Assembly: GCA_023701125.1 (NCBI GenBank)
Contig: JAMPXO010000013.1
Span: 1 to 61,167 of the forward strand
Origin: Vicinamibacteria bacterium
Lineage (GTDB): Bacteria; Acidobacteriota; Vicinamibacteria; Fen-336
DNA length: 61,167 nucleotides
Direction: 5' to 3'
Both the position numbers and the translations under genes were made by a program. Below are positions 50,542 through 58,869 of this stretch, in pieces. Under the pieces are notes generated by a model. It was not told the DNA's origin and did not search any database. It saw nothing but the letters and a program-made list of their open reading frames with translations. Each line of letters begins with the position of its first letter. Position 1 is the first letter of the stretch.

Positions 50542-51626
50542 GGCCAGTCCCGCGACGGCGTCATGAACGAGCCGCTGGTGGCCATCGCCAGCTTCCAGAA
50601 CGCGGAGGCCGCCATCGGGTCGCCCTCCATCGGCAGCAGGATCACGTTGACCGGCACCCCGCGCGGCAGCTCGTCCATCGCCCGCTCGAACAGCCGCAGC
50701 CGGTCGCGCCCGCTGACCGTCTTGCCGCGTGGCGGCGTGCGGCCCTGGGTCGGCAGCCCGTCGGTGATCAACACGATGTTGTCCGGGCGCGGGGTCATCG
50801 CCGCCGCCGCCGCGAACGCCGCGTGCAGGCTGGTGCCGTTCTCGGGTGCCAACTGCTTCAGGGCCTGCACCGCGGAGTCGAGGGCCTTGGGGTCGCCCGC
50901 GTCGAGCCACACGCCGTCCGTGCCCGCGACCACGGGCCGCGCGCCGACGTCGAACGCGTAGATCTGGAAGCGGGAGTCGCGCGGCATCTGGGTCGCCAGC
51001 CAGTCCGCCGTCCTGACGGCCTGCCGCCACTTGGCCGCCTGCCGTCGCTGCTCGGCGGGCAGGTGGCGGCGGCGGATCGCGTTGACGATGGTGTCCGCGA
51101 GCATGCTGGCGGAGGCGTCGACCAGCACCAGGATGCGCTTGCCGCCGACCTTCAACCCCGTCAGGTACTGGCGGTCGCCGTCGCCGACGAACGTGCGCAC
51201 CTTGTCGCCCGGCACCTCCTGGCTAGGCACGCCGCCGGAGAGGCGCTTCGTGCCCTCCTCCAGCGCCTTCAGGTCCGCCTTCAGCTTCTCGATCGCCTCG
51301 CGGCGGGCCACCGTCGACTGGTCGAAGGTGGCCAGCTCCTCCTGCGACTGGCGGATCGCCGCCAGCACCCGCGTCGAGAGCCCCTGGGCCTTCGCCCGCT
51401 GGTCGTCGACCTCGCGCACCGTGTTACGCAGCACGACCAGCCGCCGCTCGCCCTCCAGCACCTCCTGCGCGACCTTGTCGACCTCGGCGCGGAGCGGGGC
51501 ATTGGGGTCGTCGCGGCGCTGCGCGGCCGAGCTGATGATCATGAAGATCAGCACGGTTGCCCCGAAACCGCAGCAGATGCAGTCGAGGAACGACAGCCCG
51601 AAGACGTCCGCCCTACGCCGCGCCAC
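50538..51626 (-). CDS. VWA protein with an ExbD/TolR-like N-terminal helix (first of two)
   Basis: A 362-residue protein built like its downstream neighbour: a short basic N-terminus, helix VFGLSFLDCICCGFGA (Asp15) with TVLIFMIISSA, a coiled coil (about 45-125) and a VWA domain (about 160-350). The MIDAS motif is VLVDASASM (DxSxS), and IVLITDGLPTQG is the typical VWA strand. It overlaps the Hsp70-like gene by 14 bp. The two VWA proteins differ strongly outside the helix, so they are not a recent duplication but a retained pair, as expected for a heterodimer. Confidence 0.85.
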   Translation of the reverse strand: MARRRADVFGLSFLDCICCGFGATVLIFMIISSAAQRRDDPNAPLRAEVDKVAQEVLEGERRLVVLRNTVREVDDQRAKAQGLSTRVLAAIRQSQEELATFDQSTVARREAIEKLKADLKALEEGTKRLSGGVPSQEVPGDKVRTFVGDGDRQYLTGLKVGGKRILVLVDASASMLADTIVNAIRRRHLPAEQRRQAAKWRQAVRTADWLATQMPRDSRFQIYAFDVGARPVVAGTDGVWLDAGDPKALDSAVQALKQLAPENGTSLHAAFAAAAAMTPRPDNIVLITDGLPTQGRTPPRGKTVSGRDRLRLFERAMDELPRGVPVNVILLPMEGDPMAASAFWKLAMATSGSFMTPSRDWP

Positions 51627-53088
51627 CGTCCACCCGGATCAGCAGCAGCTCGACGTCTCCGAGGCGCAGCCGATCGCCCGAGCGCAGCACCGCGTCGACC
51701 GCGACCGCCACGCCGCCGACCTGGATCACGGCCGTGGCGTCCACCGTCTCCACGATCGCCTCGCCGTCCCCGTCGAGCCACACCCGCGCGTGTTGGGCCG
51801 CCACGCCGGCGCCGACGAGCGCTACCGCGCGGCAGCCCGCGGGCGGCGCCGAGCCGAGCACCAGCGGCTCCGTCCCGAGGGCGTGGGCGACGTCGCCGGC
51901 GAGCAGGTGGGTGGGCCGCGCGCCCGCGCGCGCCTCGGTGCCGCGGGCTCCGGCCGCGACCGCCACCCGCGCGGTCGCCATGTGATCGTCGCCGCCTCGC
52001 GTCTGCAGCCGGGTGACGAACGGCAAGGCTTCGCCCGAGCCGCGGAGCTGGTCGCGCAGGCGGAGCGCTCCGGCGGCGGCGGCCTCGGCGGGCAGCTCGA
52101 CGACCGACGCGCCAGGCACCTGGCCCAGCCGCGCCGCGAGCCCGGGCACGGACGCCGCCCGGGCGGACAGCAGGAACGTGAAGGCTCCGCTCCCGGGGGC
52201 CAGCTCGGCTGCGCGACGCGCGAGAGCCGCGGCCAGCGGCTCGGCCCACGCCTCCAGCCGCGCCCGGGTCAGCGGCACCTCGTGCCCGCGGCCGCCCGCC
52301 TCCAGCCGCGCCGTCGTGCTCTCGCGGGTGCGCAGTGCGTCGAGCCACCCCGGCAGGCGGTCGTAGAGCGCCTGCTCGCTCTCGGCGCGGTGCAGCGGGT
52401 CGAAGCGGGTCTCGCGCACGAAGGCGGCGGCGATGCCGCGGGCGAACGTCTCGTGCAGCCCGGCGAGGCCGCCACGGCGCGTGACGTCGATCTGGTCGCG
52501 GGCGACCGCCGCATCGATCCGCAGCGCGGTGAGCGTCGTGCGGTGCAGCGAGACGTCGACATGCAGCGCGACGCCTTCGCGCGGGGCGGCGGCGGCGGCG
52601 GCCACCGCCGCGTCGACGAGGCCGGCCGCGGGCAGGCCGGCGGCCCGCGCGATCCCGAGCAGCAGGCCGAGCTGCGCCTCCGTGAACCAGCCGGGCACAG
52701 CCAGGAATGTTTCGACGGGTTCCGATGCCGGGCGGAGCCCGTCACCGGTCCCATGGGGGCTACGTCGCGAACGGAGCTCCTCCGCCCCCAAACCCCCGAC
52801 GAGGGCCATGCGCACTGCCTGGAGGTGGGCGTGGGCGAGGTCGGCCAGGCTCAGTTCGGCCGCGAACGGTGCACCCGCCGGGGTCGTGGCGAGCTCGTCC
52901 CAGAAGCGATCGTGGGCGTGGCGCGGCTTCAGCCGCTCGATCCGCGCGGCGTCGACGCCGACCCTGAGCGTGCCGCCGTCCTGCACCGCGAGCCCCGGGG
53001 ACGGCGCGGGCAGCCGGCGGCCGGCGAGCTCCCCCCCGCCCAGGGCGACCAGCCCCGCGTCGGCGACCTCGATCGCGACGCTGTTCAC
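51613..53088 (-). CDS. Hsp70/actin-fold protein with C-terminal FHA-like domain, carrying an in-frame repeat
   Basis: A 491-residue protein. Residues 1-380 have an Hsp70/FtsA-like actin fold, best seen in VETFLAVPGWFTEAQLGLLL and IARAAGLPAAGLVDAAVAAA. The first phosphate loop is degenerate (AIEVADAGLVAL), so ATP use is uncertain. Residues 400-491 look like an FHA domain: AAQHARVWLDGDGEAIVE and VLRSGDRLRLGDVELLLI. Residues about 96-126 (GGLGAEELRSRRSP, GLRPASEP) are the translation of palindromic repeat copy B, inserted between helix and strand without breaking the frame. GTG start overlaps the channel gene stop (GTGA). Likely a cytoplasmic regulator of the membrane complex. Confidence 0.75.
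   Translation of the reverse strand: MNSVAIEVADAGLVALGGGELAGRRLPAPSPGLAVQDGGTLRVGVDAARIERLKPRHAHDRFWDELATTPAGAPFAAELSLADLAHAHLQAVRMALVGGLGAEELRSRRSPHGTGDGLRPASEPVETFLAVPGWFTEAQLGLLLGIARAAGLPAAGLVDAAVAAAAAAPREGVALHVDVSLHRTTLTALRIDAAVARDQIDVTRRGGLAGLHETFARGIAAAFVRETRFDPLHRAESEQALYDRLPGWLDALRTRESTTARLEAGGRGHEVPLTRARLEAWAEPLAAALARRAAELAPGSGAFTFLLSARAASVPGLAARLGQVPGASVVELPAEAAAAGALRLRDQLRGSGEALPFVTRLQTRGGDDHMATARVAVAAGARGTEARAGARPTHLLAGDVAHALGTEPLVLGSAPPAGCRAVALVGAGVAAQHARVWLDGDGEAIVETVDATAVIQVGGVAVAVDAVLRSGDRLRLGDVELLLIRVDGGAA
52713..52801 (-). repeat. Two-hairpin palindromic repeat, copy B, inside a coding sequence
   Basis: An 89-bp copy on the minus strand, same length as copy A. Hairpin 2 arms, read on the minus strand, are CCGGTGACGGG and CCCGGCATCGG with loop CTCCG (plus-strand positions 52722-52748). 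Hairpin 1 has GGGGGC with GCCCCC. The element is read through in the Hsp70-like gene with no stop codon. Confidence 0.88.
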
Positions 53089-53876
53089 GCGACCCGCAGG
53101 CGCTGCACCACGCGGCGGTCGAGGTAGGTCTCGGAGTCCCGCACCAGCCGCTCCTGGTCCTCCTGCAGGTGGTGCAGCAGGAACATCAACACCAGGCTCA
53201 GCAGCAGCGCGATCAACGTGGAGTTGAAGGCGGTGCCCAGGCTCTGGGTGACGCCGCCGAGGTCGCCCTGCATCGCGCGGTGGGCCTGGCCCATGGCGTC
53301 GCCGATGCCGCGCACGGTGCCGATGAAGCCGATCGCCGGGATCGCCCACGCGATGTAGCGCAGCAGCGACATCTCCGAGTCGAAGCGCTCCGCCGCGCTC
53401 TCGCACAGCTCGCGGGCGCGGGCCGAGGCGTCGGCGATCGAGCGCGTCGCGCCGAAGCGGTGCAGCGCGGCCAGCACCGCCTGCGGCAGCAGCGTCTCGC
53501 GGTCCTCCACGGGCAGCGCCTCGACCTGCCGCGCCCACTCGCGCACGTCCTCCGGCAGGATCGTCATGCCCTCGGCCAGCGGCAGCAGGTCGCGCTCCAG
53601 CAGCCGGCGCTCGGCCCGGGTCTGCAGCCGCTTCTGGACGATGATCGCGAGCGCCCACAGCATCAGGATGATCTCGGACTCCTGCTCGTAGTCGCGCAGC
53701 AGCACCCACACGGAGCGCTCCTGGACGAAGCCGGGGTCTTCGCGCATGCGCGCCGACTGCTCCGCGAGGGCGGCCTCGGAGCGGGGCCAGACGACGGTGA
53801 CGTACACCGCGTGGACGAGCAGCGCCGAGATCACGAGCGCTGCGGCCTGGTAGACGAAGTCCGACGGCCGCCGCAT
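53085..53876 (-). CDS. MotA/TolQ/ExbB-type proton channel protein
   Basis: A 263-residue inner-membrane protein with the MotA/TolQ/ExbB plan: helix about 8-30, helix about 68-82, a cytoplasmic domain of about 80 residues, then helices at about 165-185 (AIPAIGFIGTVRGIGDAMG) and 205-228 (TAFNSTLIALLLSLVLMFL). GFIGTVRGI corresponds to the GLLGTVxGI block of TolQ/ExbB. Such proteins form pentameric channels around a pair of ExbD/TolR/MotB helices and turn proton flow into movement. No ExbD/TolR gene is here; the two VWA proteins have the matching helix. Confidence 0.88.
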   Translation of the reverse strand: MRRPSDFVYQAAALVISALLVHAVYVTVVWPRSEAALAEQSARMREDPGFVQERSVWVLLRDYEQESEIILMLWALAIIVQKRLQTRAERRLLERDLLPLAEGMTILPEDVREWARQVEALPVEDRETLLPQAVLAALHRFGATRSIADASARARELCESAAERFDSEMSLLRYIAWAIPAIGFIGTVRGIGDAMGQAHRAMQGDLGGVTQSLGTAFNSTLIALLLSLVLMFLLHHLQEDQERLVRDSETYLDRRVVQRLRVA

Positions 53877-53879
53877 CGC

Positions 53880-54047
53880 CTAGATGTCCACGGGGAAGGA
53901 GACCGCGCTGTCGGCGGGCACCTGCTCGGAGGGCACGAAGTCGCCGATCTCCGCCTGCCACGCGCTGGCGCCCAGCGCCGCGAACAGCAGCGCGGCGAGG
54001 GCGAGCAGCAGGGCGTCTCGCTTGACGAGTTTCTTCATCGGGCGCAT
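53880..54047 (-). CDS. 55-residue single-helix membrane protein
   Basis: A small gene in the gap between the SUMF1-domain gene and the channel gene. It encodes a basic start (MRPMKKLVKRD), one hydrophobic helix (ALLLALAALLFAALGASAW) and a short acidic periplasmic tail (EIGDFVPSEQVPADSAVSF). A GGAGG lies 11 bases before the ATG at 54047 and overlaps the upstream stop codon; the stop is 3 bases from the next ATG. This tight fit supports it. It may be an accessory subunit of the channel complex. Confidence 0.72.
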   Translation of the reverse strand: MRPMKKLVKRDALLLALAALLFAALGASAWQAEIGDFVPSEQVPADSAVSFPVDI

Positions 54048-54062
54048 GTCGGGATTGTCCTC

Positions 54063-56459
54063 CTACTCCGCGGGGCGGGCGACGCGGAAGCCCACGTCGG
54101 GCCGGGCGGTGGCCGAGTAATCGCGGAAGCTCGTCCGCAGCTCGGTCACGGTGGCGTGCATGAAGCTGGAGCCCTTGATCACGTGCAGCGCGCCCTCGGC
54201 CGGGCCGGTGGGGTCGCGCTCGAGACCGCCCTCGGCCGGGATCGCGTACACGTCGTGGACCCACTCGGCGACGTTGCCGCCGAGGTCGAACAGGCCGAGC
54301 GGGTTTGGCGCGAAGCGGCCGGGCGGAACGGTCGCCGGGGCGCCGTCGTCGTAGCCCGCGATCACCGCGGGCAACAGCGCGCGCGCGGACTCGTCCGCGT
54401 AGTTGCCGGATCTGGCGGCAACGGGCAGGGCCGGGCCCCACGGGTACTTCAGCGCGGTCGGCCCCTGCGGGTAGCGAGCGGCGCGCGTCCACTCCGCCTC
54501 GGTGGGCAGCCGGTAGCCGTTGGTCGCGGGCGTCGCGGCCACCAGCCCACCGCCCTTGCGCACGTAGGCGGGCGCGCGGCCCTCCTGCTGGCTGAGCCAG
54601 TTGCAGTAGAGCGCCGCGTCCTCCCAGGTGACGCGCACGACGGGCAGGTCGTCGGTGTCGAGCGAGTAACGGTCCACGGCGCCCGACGAGTGGTTCGCGC
54701 GGAAGCGGCGGAACTCGCCGTTGGTCACTTCCTCGAGGCCGATGTAGAAGGGCCGGGTGATCTCCACGTCGCGCTGCACCTCGTTGGCGCGGCGGCCGGG
54801 CTCGCGGCGCGAGGCGCCCATCGTGAAGCGCGCGCCCGTGACCAGCTTCAGCTCGTGGCCCGCGCCGCGCACCTGCGCCGGCTTCGCCGCCTCCGCCAGC
54901 GGCCCGGTCGCCGTCAGCGTCACCCGCAGCGCCTGCGGGAAGCCGGGGCGAGGCGTGAGCGTCGCGCGGTGCGGCGCGTAGCCTTCGCGGCGGATCTCGA
55001 ACTCCTGCGGGCTGGCCGGCAGGCGCAGCGTCTCGCCGGAGCGCCCCTGAGGGGTGCCGTTGACCAGCACCTCCGCGTCGGGCGGGCGCACGTCGAGCGT
55101 GACCTCGCCCAGCAGCGGCTTCAGCGTCACGGTCTCGCTGCGCTCTTCGCCGCGGCCCAGGCGCATGCCGAGCGTGGCCGGCTCGTGGGCCTGCAGCGAG
55201 AGCTTCAGCGCGTGGTCGCGGTCGGGGGCCAGCTCCAGCTCCAGCGGGGTGCGGCCGCGGAAGGCGCCGTCGACCGCGACGCTGGCGCCCGTGGGCTCGC
55301 TCGCCAGCTTCAGACGGCCGGCCGCCACCGACAGCCGCACGAGCGGCACCTGCAGCGGTTCGTTCGCGATCACCTCGATCGTGCGCGACGCCCCTCGGTA
55401 GCCCGCGAGCGCCCACCTCACCTCGCGGCTGCCCGCGGAGAGGTCGACGGTCAGCGGCGTCGTGCCGACGGCGCGGCCGTCGACGTGGACCACGGCGCCG
55501 CGCGGCTCGGAGTCGAAGGAGACCGCCGCGCGATCGGGCACCAGGGCGGCCTTCAGGGTGTCGAGTTCGCCCGCCCCGCGCACGTTGGTCCGCGCGCTGA
55601 ACGGCGCGTAGCCCTCGGCCTGGATCGCCACGGCGTGTTCGCCCGCGGCCAGCTCGATCGCCGCGAGAGGAGTGGCGCCGACCTGGCGACCGTCGACTTC
55701 CACGCGGGCGCCCGCGACGCCACCCGTGTCGATCGCGAGCCGGCCCGGCAGCAGCTCGAGGCGGAAAGAGAACGACTGCGCCGCGGCATCCGTGACCTCG
55801 AACGAGGCCTCGAGCGGCCGATGGCCGGCCTTGCTGGCGGAGACCGTGTGCGGGCCCGGCCGCAGCAGGTAGCGACCGCCGAGCGGCAGGTTCAGCAGCC
55901 CGCCGCGCACCGCCATCGCGTCGGGCGCCGGCTCGATCCGCACCTCGACTGCGCGACCCGAGAGCACGAACGCGCCGAGCGCGACGAGCAGCACCAGGGC
56001 GAGCATCACGAAGTGCGTGGTGGTCGGTCGCCAGGAACGCGGACGCGCCGGCGGCGTCAGCGCCCGCGGCCGGAACTCGACCGGCCGGATCAGGGCAGCA
56101 GGGGCCACCGGTGCCGAGTGCGGGAGGAACGGCGACGGCGTCACCAGGCCCCCGGGGTCGCGGGCGATCCGCAGTGTGGGGCCGCCCGGGCCCGAGCGGA
56201 ACGTGAGCCGCAGCGGGCCCGCGCGCAGCACGTCTCCGTCGCGCAGCCAGCGCGAGGCCGACAACGGAATCCCGTTGCAGGCGAGGTCGGCCGGCGGGTC
56301 GACGGGCTGCACGAAGACCTCGCTGCCGTCGAGGCCGAGCCAGCCGACCGGCACGCCGAGCTCCGGCAGGCCGCTCGCGGGTCCGCCGAGCGCGACCGGG
56401 AACTCGAGCGCCCGTGCGCTCGCGCCGTCGGCGTCCTCGATCTTCAGGCGCAGCGTCAC
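54063..56459 (-). CDS. FHA-TM-PEGA-SUMF1 multidomain membrane protein
   Basis: A 798-residue protein. Residues 1-95 are FHA-like (LACNGIPLSASRWLRDGD, VLRAGPLRLTF); one membrane helix (about 145-165) follows; then four or more PEGA repeats (about 165-545), for example VEVDGRQVGATPL, VHVDGRAVGTTPL and VAVDGAFRGRTPL; finally a SUMF1/FGE-like domain (about 560-798) with FTMGASRREPG, YRLPTEAEW, LGLFDLGGNVAEW and VIKGSSF. The two catalytic Cys of true formylglycine-generating enzymes are missing (GSSFMHATVTEL in place of GGSWxCxxxxC), so it probably binds rather than oxidises. It would link a cytoplasmic FHA head to a periplasmic PEGA-SUMF1 arm. GTG start overlaps the upstream stop. Confidence 0.83.
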   Translation of the reverse strand: MTLRLKIEDADGASARALEFPVALGGPASGLPELGVPVGWLGLDGSEVFVQPVDPPADLACNGIPLSASRWLRDGDVLRAGPLRLTFRSGPGGPTLRIARDPGGLVTPSPFLPHSAPVAPAALIRPVEFRPRALTPPARPRSWRPTTTHFVMLALVLLVALGAFVLSGRAVEVRIEPAPDAMAVRGGLLNLPLGGRYLLRPGPHTVSASKAGHRPLEASFEVTDAAAQSFSFRLELLPGRLAIDTGGVAGARVEVDGRQVGATPLAAIELAAGEHAVAIQAEGYAPFSARTNVRGAGELDTLKAALVPDRAAVSFDSEPRGAVVHVDGRAVGTTPLTVDLSAGSREVRWALAGYRGASRTIEVIANEPLQVPLVRLSVAAGRLKLASEPTGASVAVDGAFRGRTPLELELAPDRDHALKLSLQAHEPATLGMRLGRGEERSETVTLKPLLGEVTLDVRPPDAEVLVNGTPQGRSGETLRLPASPQEFEIRREGYAPHRATLTPRPGFPQALRVTLTATGPLAEAAKPAQVRGAGHELKLVTGARFTMGASRREPGRRANEVQRDVEITRPFYIGLEEVTNGEFRRFRANHSSGAVDRYSLDTDDLPVVRVTWEDAALYCNWLSQQEGRAPAYVRKGGGLVAATPATNGYRLPTEAEWTRAARYPQGPTALKYPWGPALPVAARSGNYADESARALLPAVIAGYDDGAPATVPPGRFAPNPLGLFDLGGNVAEWVHDVYAIPAEGGLERDPTGPAEGALHVIKGSSFMHATVTELRTSFRDYSATARPDVGFRVARPAE

Positions 56460-57532
56460 AGCTTCTCTCCGCAGCGCACGTCGAGTGGGGCCGGCGGCTT
56501 GCCGGGCTCGACGACCAGGCTGCGCCGCACGTCGCGGAAGCCGGGGCGGCTGCCGGTGACGGCGTACGTGCCCGGCTTCAGCTCGATCGCTTTCTCCTCG
56601 AAGGTCCCGAGTGCGCCGACGCGCAGCACCGCCACCACCGTCGACCCATCGGAGCGCAGGACGACGCGCACGGGCACCCGGGCGGTGGCCAGCCCGCGCT
56701 CCAGCGCGGCGATCCGGGCCTGCAGCCGCGGCCCCGGGTTCGCCACCTCGCGCGCGCGATCGATCTCGCGCTCCGCCTCGCGGGCGACTTCGTCCGCGCC
56801 GAGTCGCTCGGGGCGGGCGGCGTATGCGGCGAGTGAATCGTGCAGGTTCGCGAGCGCCTCGCAGCGGGCGCGGCCGTCGAGCGCGAAGGCCAGGGCCTGG
56901 TCGAGGGCGAGCGCCGCCTCGTGCTCGGCCAGCGCGGCCCGCCACTCCTCCTTCGACTCGAGTTGCGCCGCGCGCTCGCGGTGGGCGGCGATGGCGGCCA
57001 GCCGCGCGCCGGCTTCGGCCCGCGCGAGGCCGTCGGCTGCCTCGGGCGCGCCGGGGTTCGCGGTCGCCGCTCGCACGAACGCGGCCTTCGCCTCGGCCCA
57101 CGAGCCGCGGTCGAGCGCCGCGAGGCCGGCGGACATCGCATCCGCGAAGGCCGTGTCGAGGGGCGGCGCAGTCTCGGCAGCGTCGCGCGTCGGAGGCCTT
57201 CGTGCGGGCGTCGGCGGCGCGTCGTCGACGGGCTCGTCGTCTTCGTTCGTCGCTACGGGGGCGCTCGCGCCTGGCGGCGGCGCCTCCAGCGGCAGCGCAA
57301 GCCTCGCCGCCGGTGCCGTCGAGGGAGCCGCGCTCGTGGGAGCGCCCGATGTGTTCCTCCACCGCGGCAGCACGACGACCGCAGCTGCGGCGGCCACGGC
57401 GATCACGCCCAGCGCAAGCAGAGCCGCCCACGGAGCTTTCGGCCCGCTACCGCCGTCCGGTGGCGCACCCGGAGCGGATCCACCCGGGCGCGGCGGCGGC
57501 ACGAGGCGCACCCCGGGCGTCACGCGCGCCAC
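56456..57532 (-). CDS. Single-pass membrane protein with TPR-like helices and C-terminal beta domain
   Basis: A 358-residue protein: a short cytoplasmic part (1-33), one helix (about 34-55), a Pro/Ala-rich linker (to about 120), a TPR-like helical region (about 125-285; ALDRGSWAEAKAAFVRAA, WRAALAEHEAALALD) and a C-terminal beta domain (about 290-358; VRVVLRSDGSTVVAVLRVG, GTYAVTGSRPGFRDVRR). The last block looks like a PEGA-type surface module and recurs in related clusters as I remember them. Start is GTG at 57532, 41 bases after the upstream stop; the stop overlaps the next GTG (GTGA). Confidence 0.75.
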   Translation of the reverse strand: MARVTPGVRLVPPPRPGGSAPGAPPDGGSGPKAPWAALLALGVIAVAAAAAVVVLPRWRNTSGAPTSAAPSTAPAARLALPLEAPPPGASAPVATNEDDEPVDDAPPTPARRPPTRDAAETAPPLDTAFADAMSAGLAALDRGSWAEAKAAFVRAATANPGAPEAADGLARAEAGARLAAIAAHRERAAQLESKEEWRAALAEHEAALALDQALAFALDGRARCEALANLHDSLAAYAARPERLGADEVAREAEREIDRAREVANPGPRLQARIAALERGLATARVPVRVVLRSDGSTVVAVLRVGALGTFEEKAIELKPGTYAVTGSRPGFRDVRRSLVVEPGKPPAPLDVRCGEKL

Positions 57533-57573
57533 ACCTGTGGAAGATCACGTTGCACGACGCCCATCGGCGAAGG

Positions 57574-58866
57574 CTAGCCCTTCGGCGTCCGGGTGGGGAC
57601 GGGCGCGGGTACGGTCAGTGGCGCGTTGGGGTCGGTCGGCACGCCGGTCTCGTGGACGAAGATGTCGCGCAGCATCTGTCGCCACTGGCCGAACTGCGCC
57701 TCGGCGGTGCCGGAGAGCCGCAGCGTCTGGCCCTCGACGTCGACCAGCAGCGGCGCCACCTCGGCCTCGAACGACTCGGCCAGCTCGCGGATCGCGGCCT
57801 TGTGGACGCCCGCCTCCTTGCCCTGTTCGAGCCCGGCCTGGACCGCGATCGCACCGCCGGCGATCAGCACGTCCTTGATGCCGCCGCTGGCGGTGTCGCG
57901 GTCGCCGTCGTTGTCGCCGTCGTCGTCGATCATCGCGCCGCCGATGATCGCGATCGCGCCCAGGATCGTCTTCAGCCGCGACTCGCGCCGGATCTTGTCG
58001 AGCGCCATCTGCTCCTCGAACGAGTACGCGCGCCAGTCGTCGTACGGCTTCGCCATCCGGTCCACGAAGCCCGCGTAGAACTCGTTGAGGGTGTCGACGA
58101 ACATGCCGTCGCGGTCGCGGATGCTGGTCACCCGCTGCAGCATCGGGTCCTCGGCGGCCGGCAGGCGGACCAGGCTGACGCGGCCGTCGTTGCCCGTCTT
58201 CAGGTAGCCCGCGAAGGCGTCGGGCGCGATGCTCGCGGCGAAGCGCAGGCGGGCGACGTCGCGCACGCGGGCGACGTCCTTCGCCTTCAGCTTCTGGCGC
58301 GCGGCCAGCAGGTCGTTCGCGATCCTGTTGTAGAGATCCTGGAACGGATCGCGGCGCGGCAGCTCCAGGGTCGGGCCGGCGGTGGCGGCGGCATTCTGCG
58401 CGGCGTAGGCGCGGCGGTCGGCCTTGCCCTCGTAGGTGCGCTCCCACCACTTCTTGCCCGTCGCGTCGTGGGCCGACACGCGCAGCCGGAGTTGCTTGCC
58501 GTCGGAGCGCTCGATCCGGCCGGAGACGACGACGTCGAGGCCCACGGTGTCCACGGGCACCAGCCGCACCGCGCCCCAGTGCCCGGAACCCTGCAGCGTG
58601 TCGCGCAGCCGGAACGGGATGAAGCGCGCCTCGGAGCGGCGCACCTCTGCGAGGATGCCCTTGTCGGCCAGCTCGTCTTCGTCCCGGTCCTCGACGCCGG
58701 CGGCGAAGACCTCCACGCCGACGTCGAGCAGGCTCTCCTCCGGCACCTCGCCGCTCGCGACCTTCAGCTCGACGGGCTTGTCGGCCGCGAGCGCGGGCGA
58801 GGCCGCCAGCGCCAGCGCCAGGGCCACGAGTCGTCCGACCGGGACACGAACGTGCGCCGCGCGCAT
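57574..58866 (-). CDS. Exported protein of unknown function in the VWA/channel operon
   Basis: A 430-residue protein with a signal peptide (about 1-28). The N-terminal half is alpha/beta (DVVVSGRIERSDGKQLRLRV, KKWWERTYEGKADR); the second half is helical with a Gly/Ala-rich segment (TILGAIAIIGGAMIDDDGDN, about 310-330) that could touch membrane, then VQAGLEQGKEAGVHKAAI and a beta end. I do not recognise a family. It begins 3 bases after the lipoprotein stop, so the two are coupled. A periplasmic partner of the PEGA-SUMF1 arm is plausible. Confidence 0.72.
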   Translation of the reverse strand: MRAAHVRVPVGRLVALALALAASPALAADKPVELKVASGEVPEESLLDVGVEVFAAGVEDRDEDELADKGILAEVRRSEARFIPFRLRDTLQGSGHWGAVRLVPVDTVGLDVVVSGRIERSDGKQLRLRVSAHDATGKKWWERTYEGKADRRAYAAQNAAATAGPTLELPRRDPFQDLYNRIANDLLAARQKLKAKDVARVRDVARLRFAASIAPDAFAGYLKTGNDGRVSLVRLPAAEDPMLQRVTSIRDRDGMFVDTLNEFYAGFVDRMAKPYDDWRAYSFEEQMALDKIRRESRLKTILGAIAIIGGAMIDDDGDNDGDRDTASGGIKDVLIAGGAIAVQAGLEQGKEAGVHKAAIRELAESFEAEVAPLLVDVEGQTLRLSGTAEAQFGQWRQMLRDIFVHETGVPTDPNAPLTVPAPVPTRTPKG

Positions 58867-58869
58867 GAC

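Noticed and set aside
54063-56459. Catalytic formylglycine-generating enzyme
   Set aside because: The two active-site Cys expected in the C-terminal GGSWxCxxxxC block are absent.
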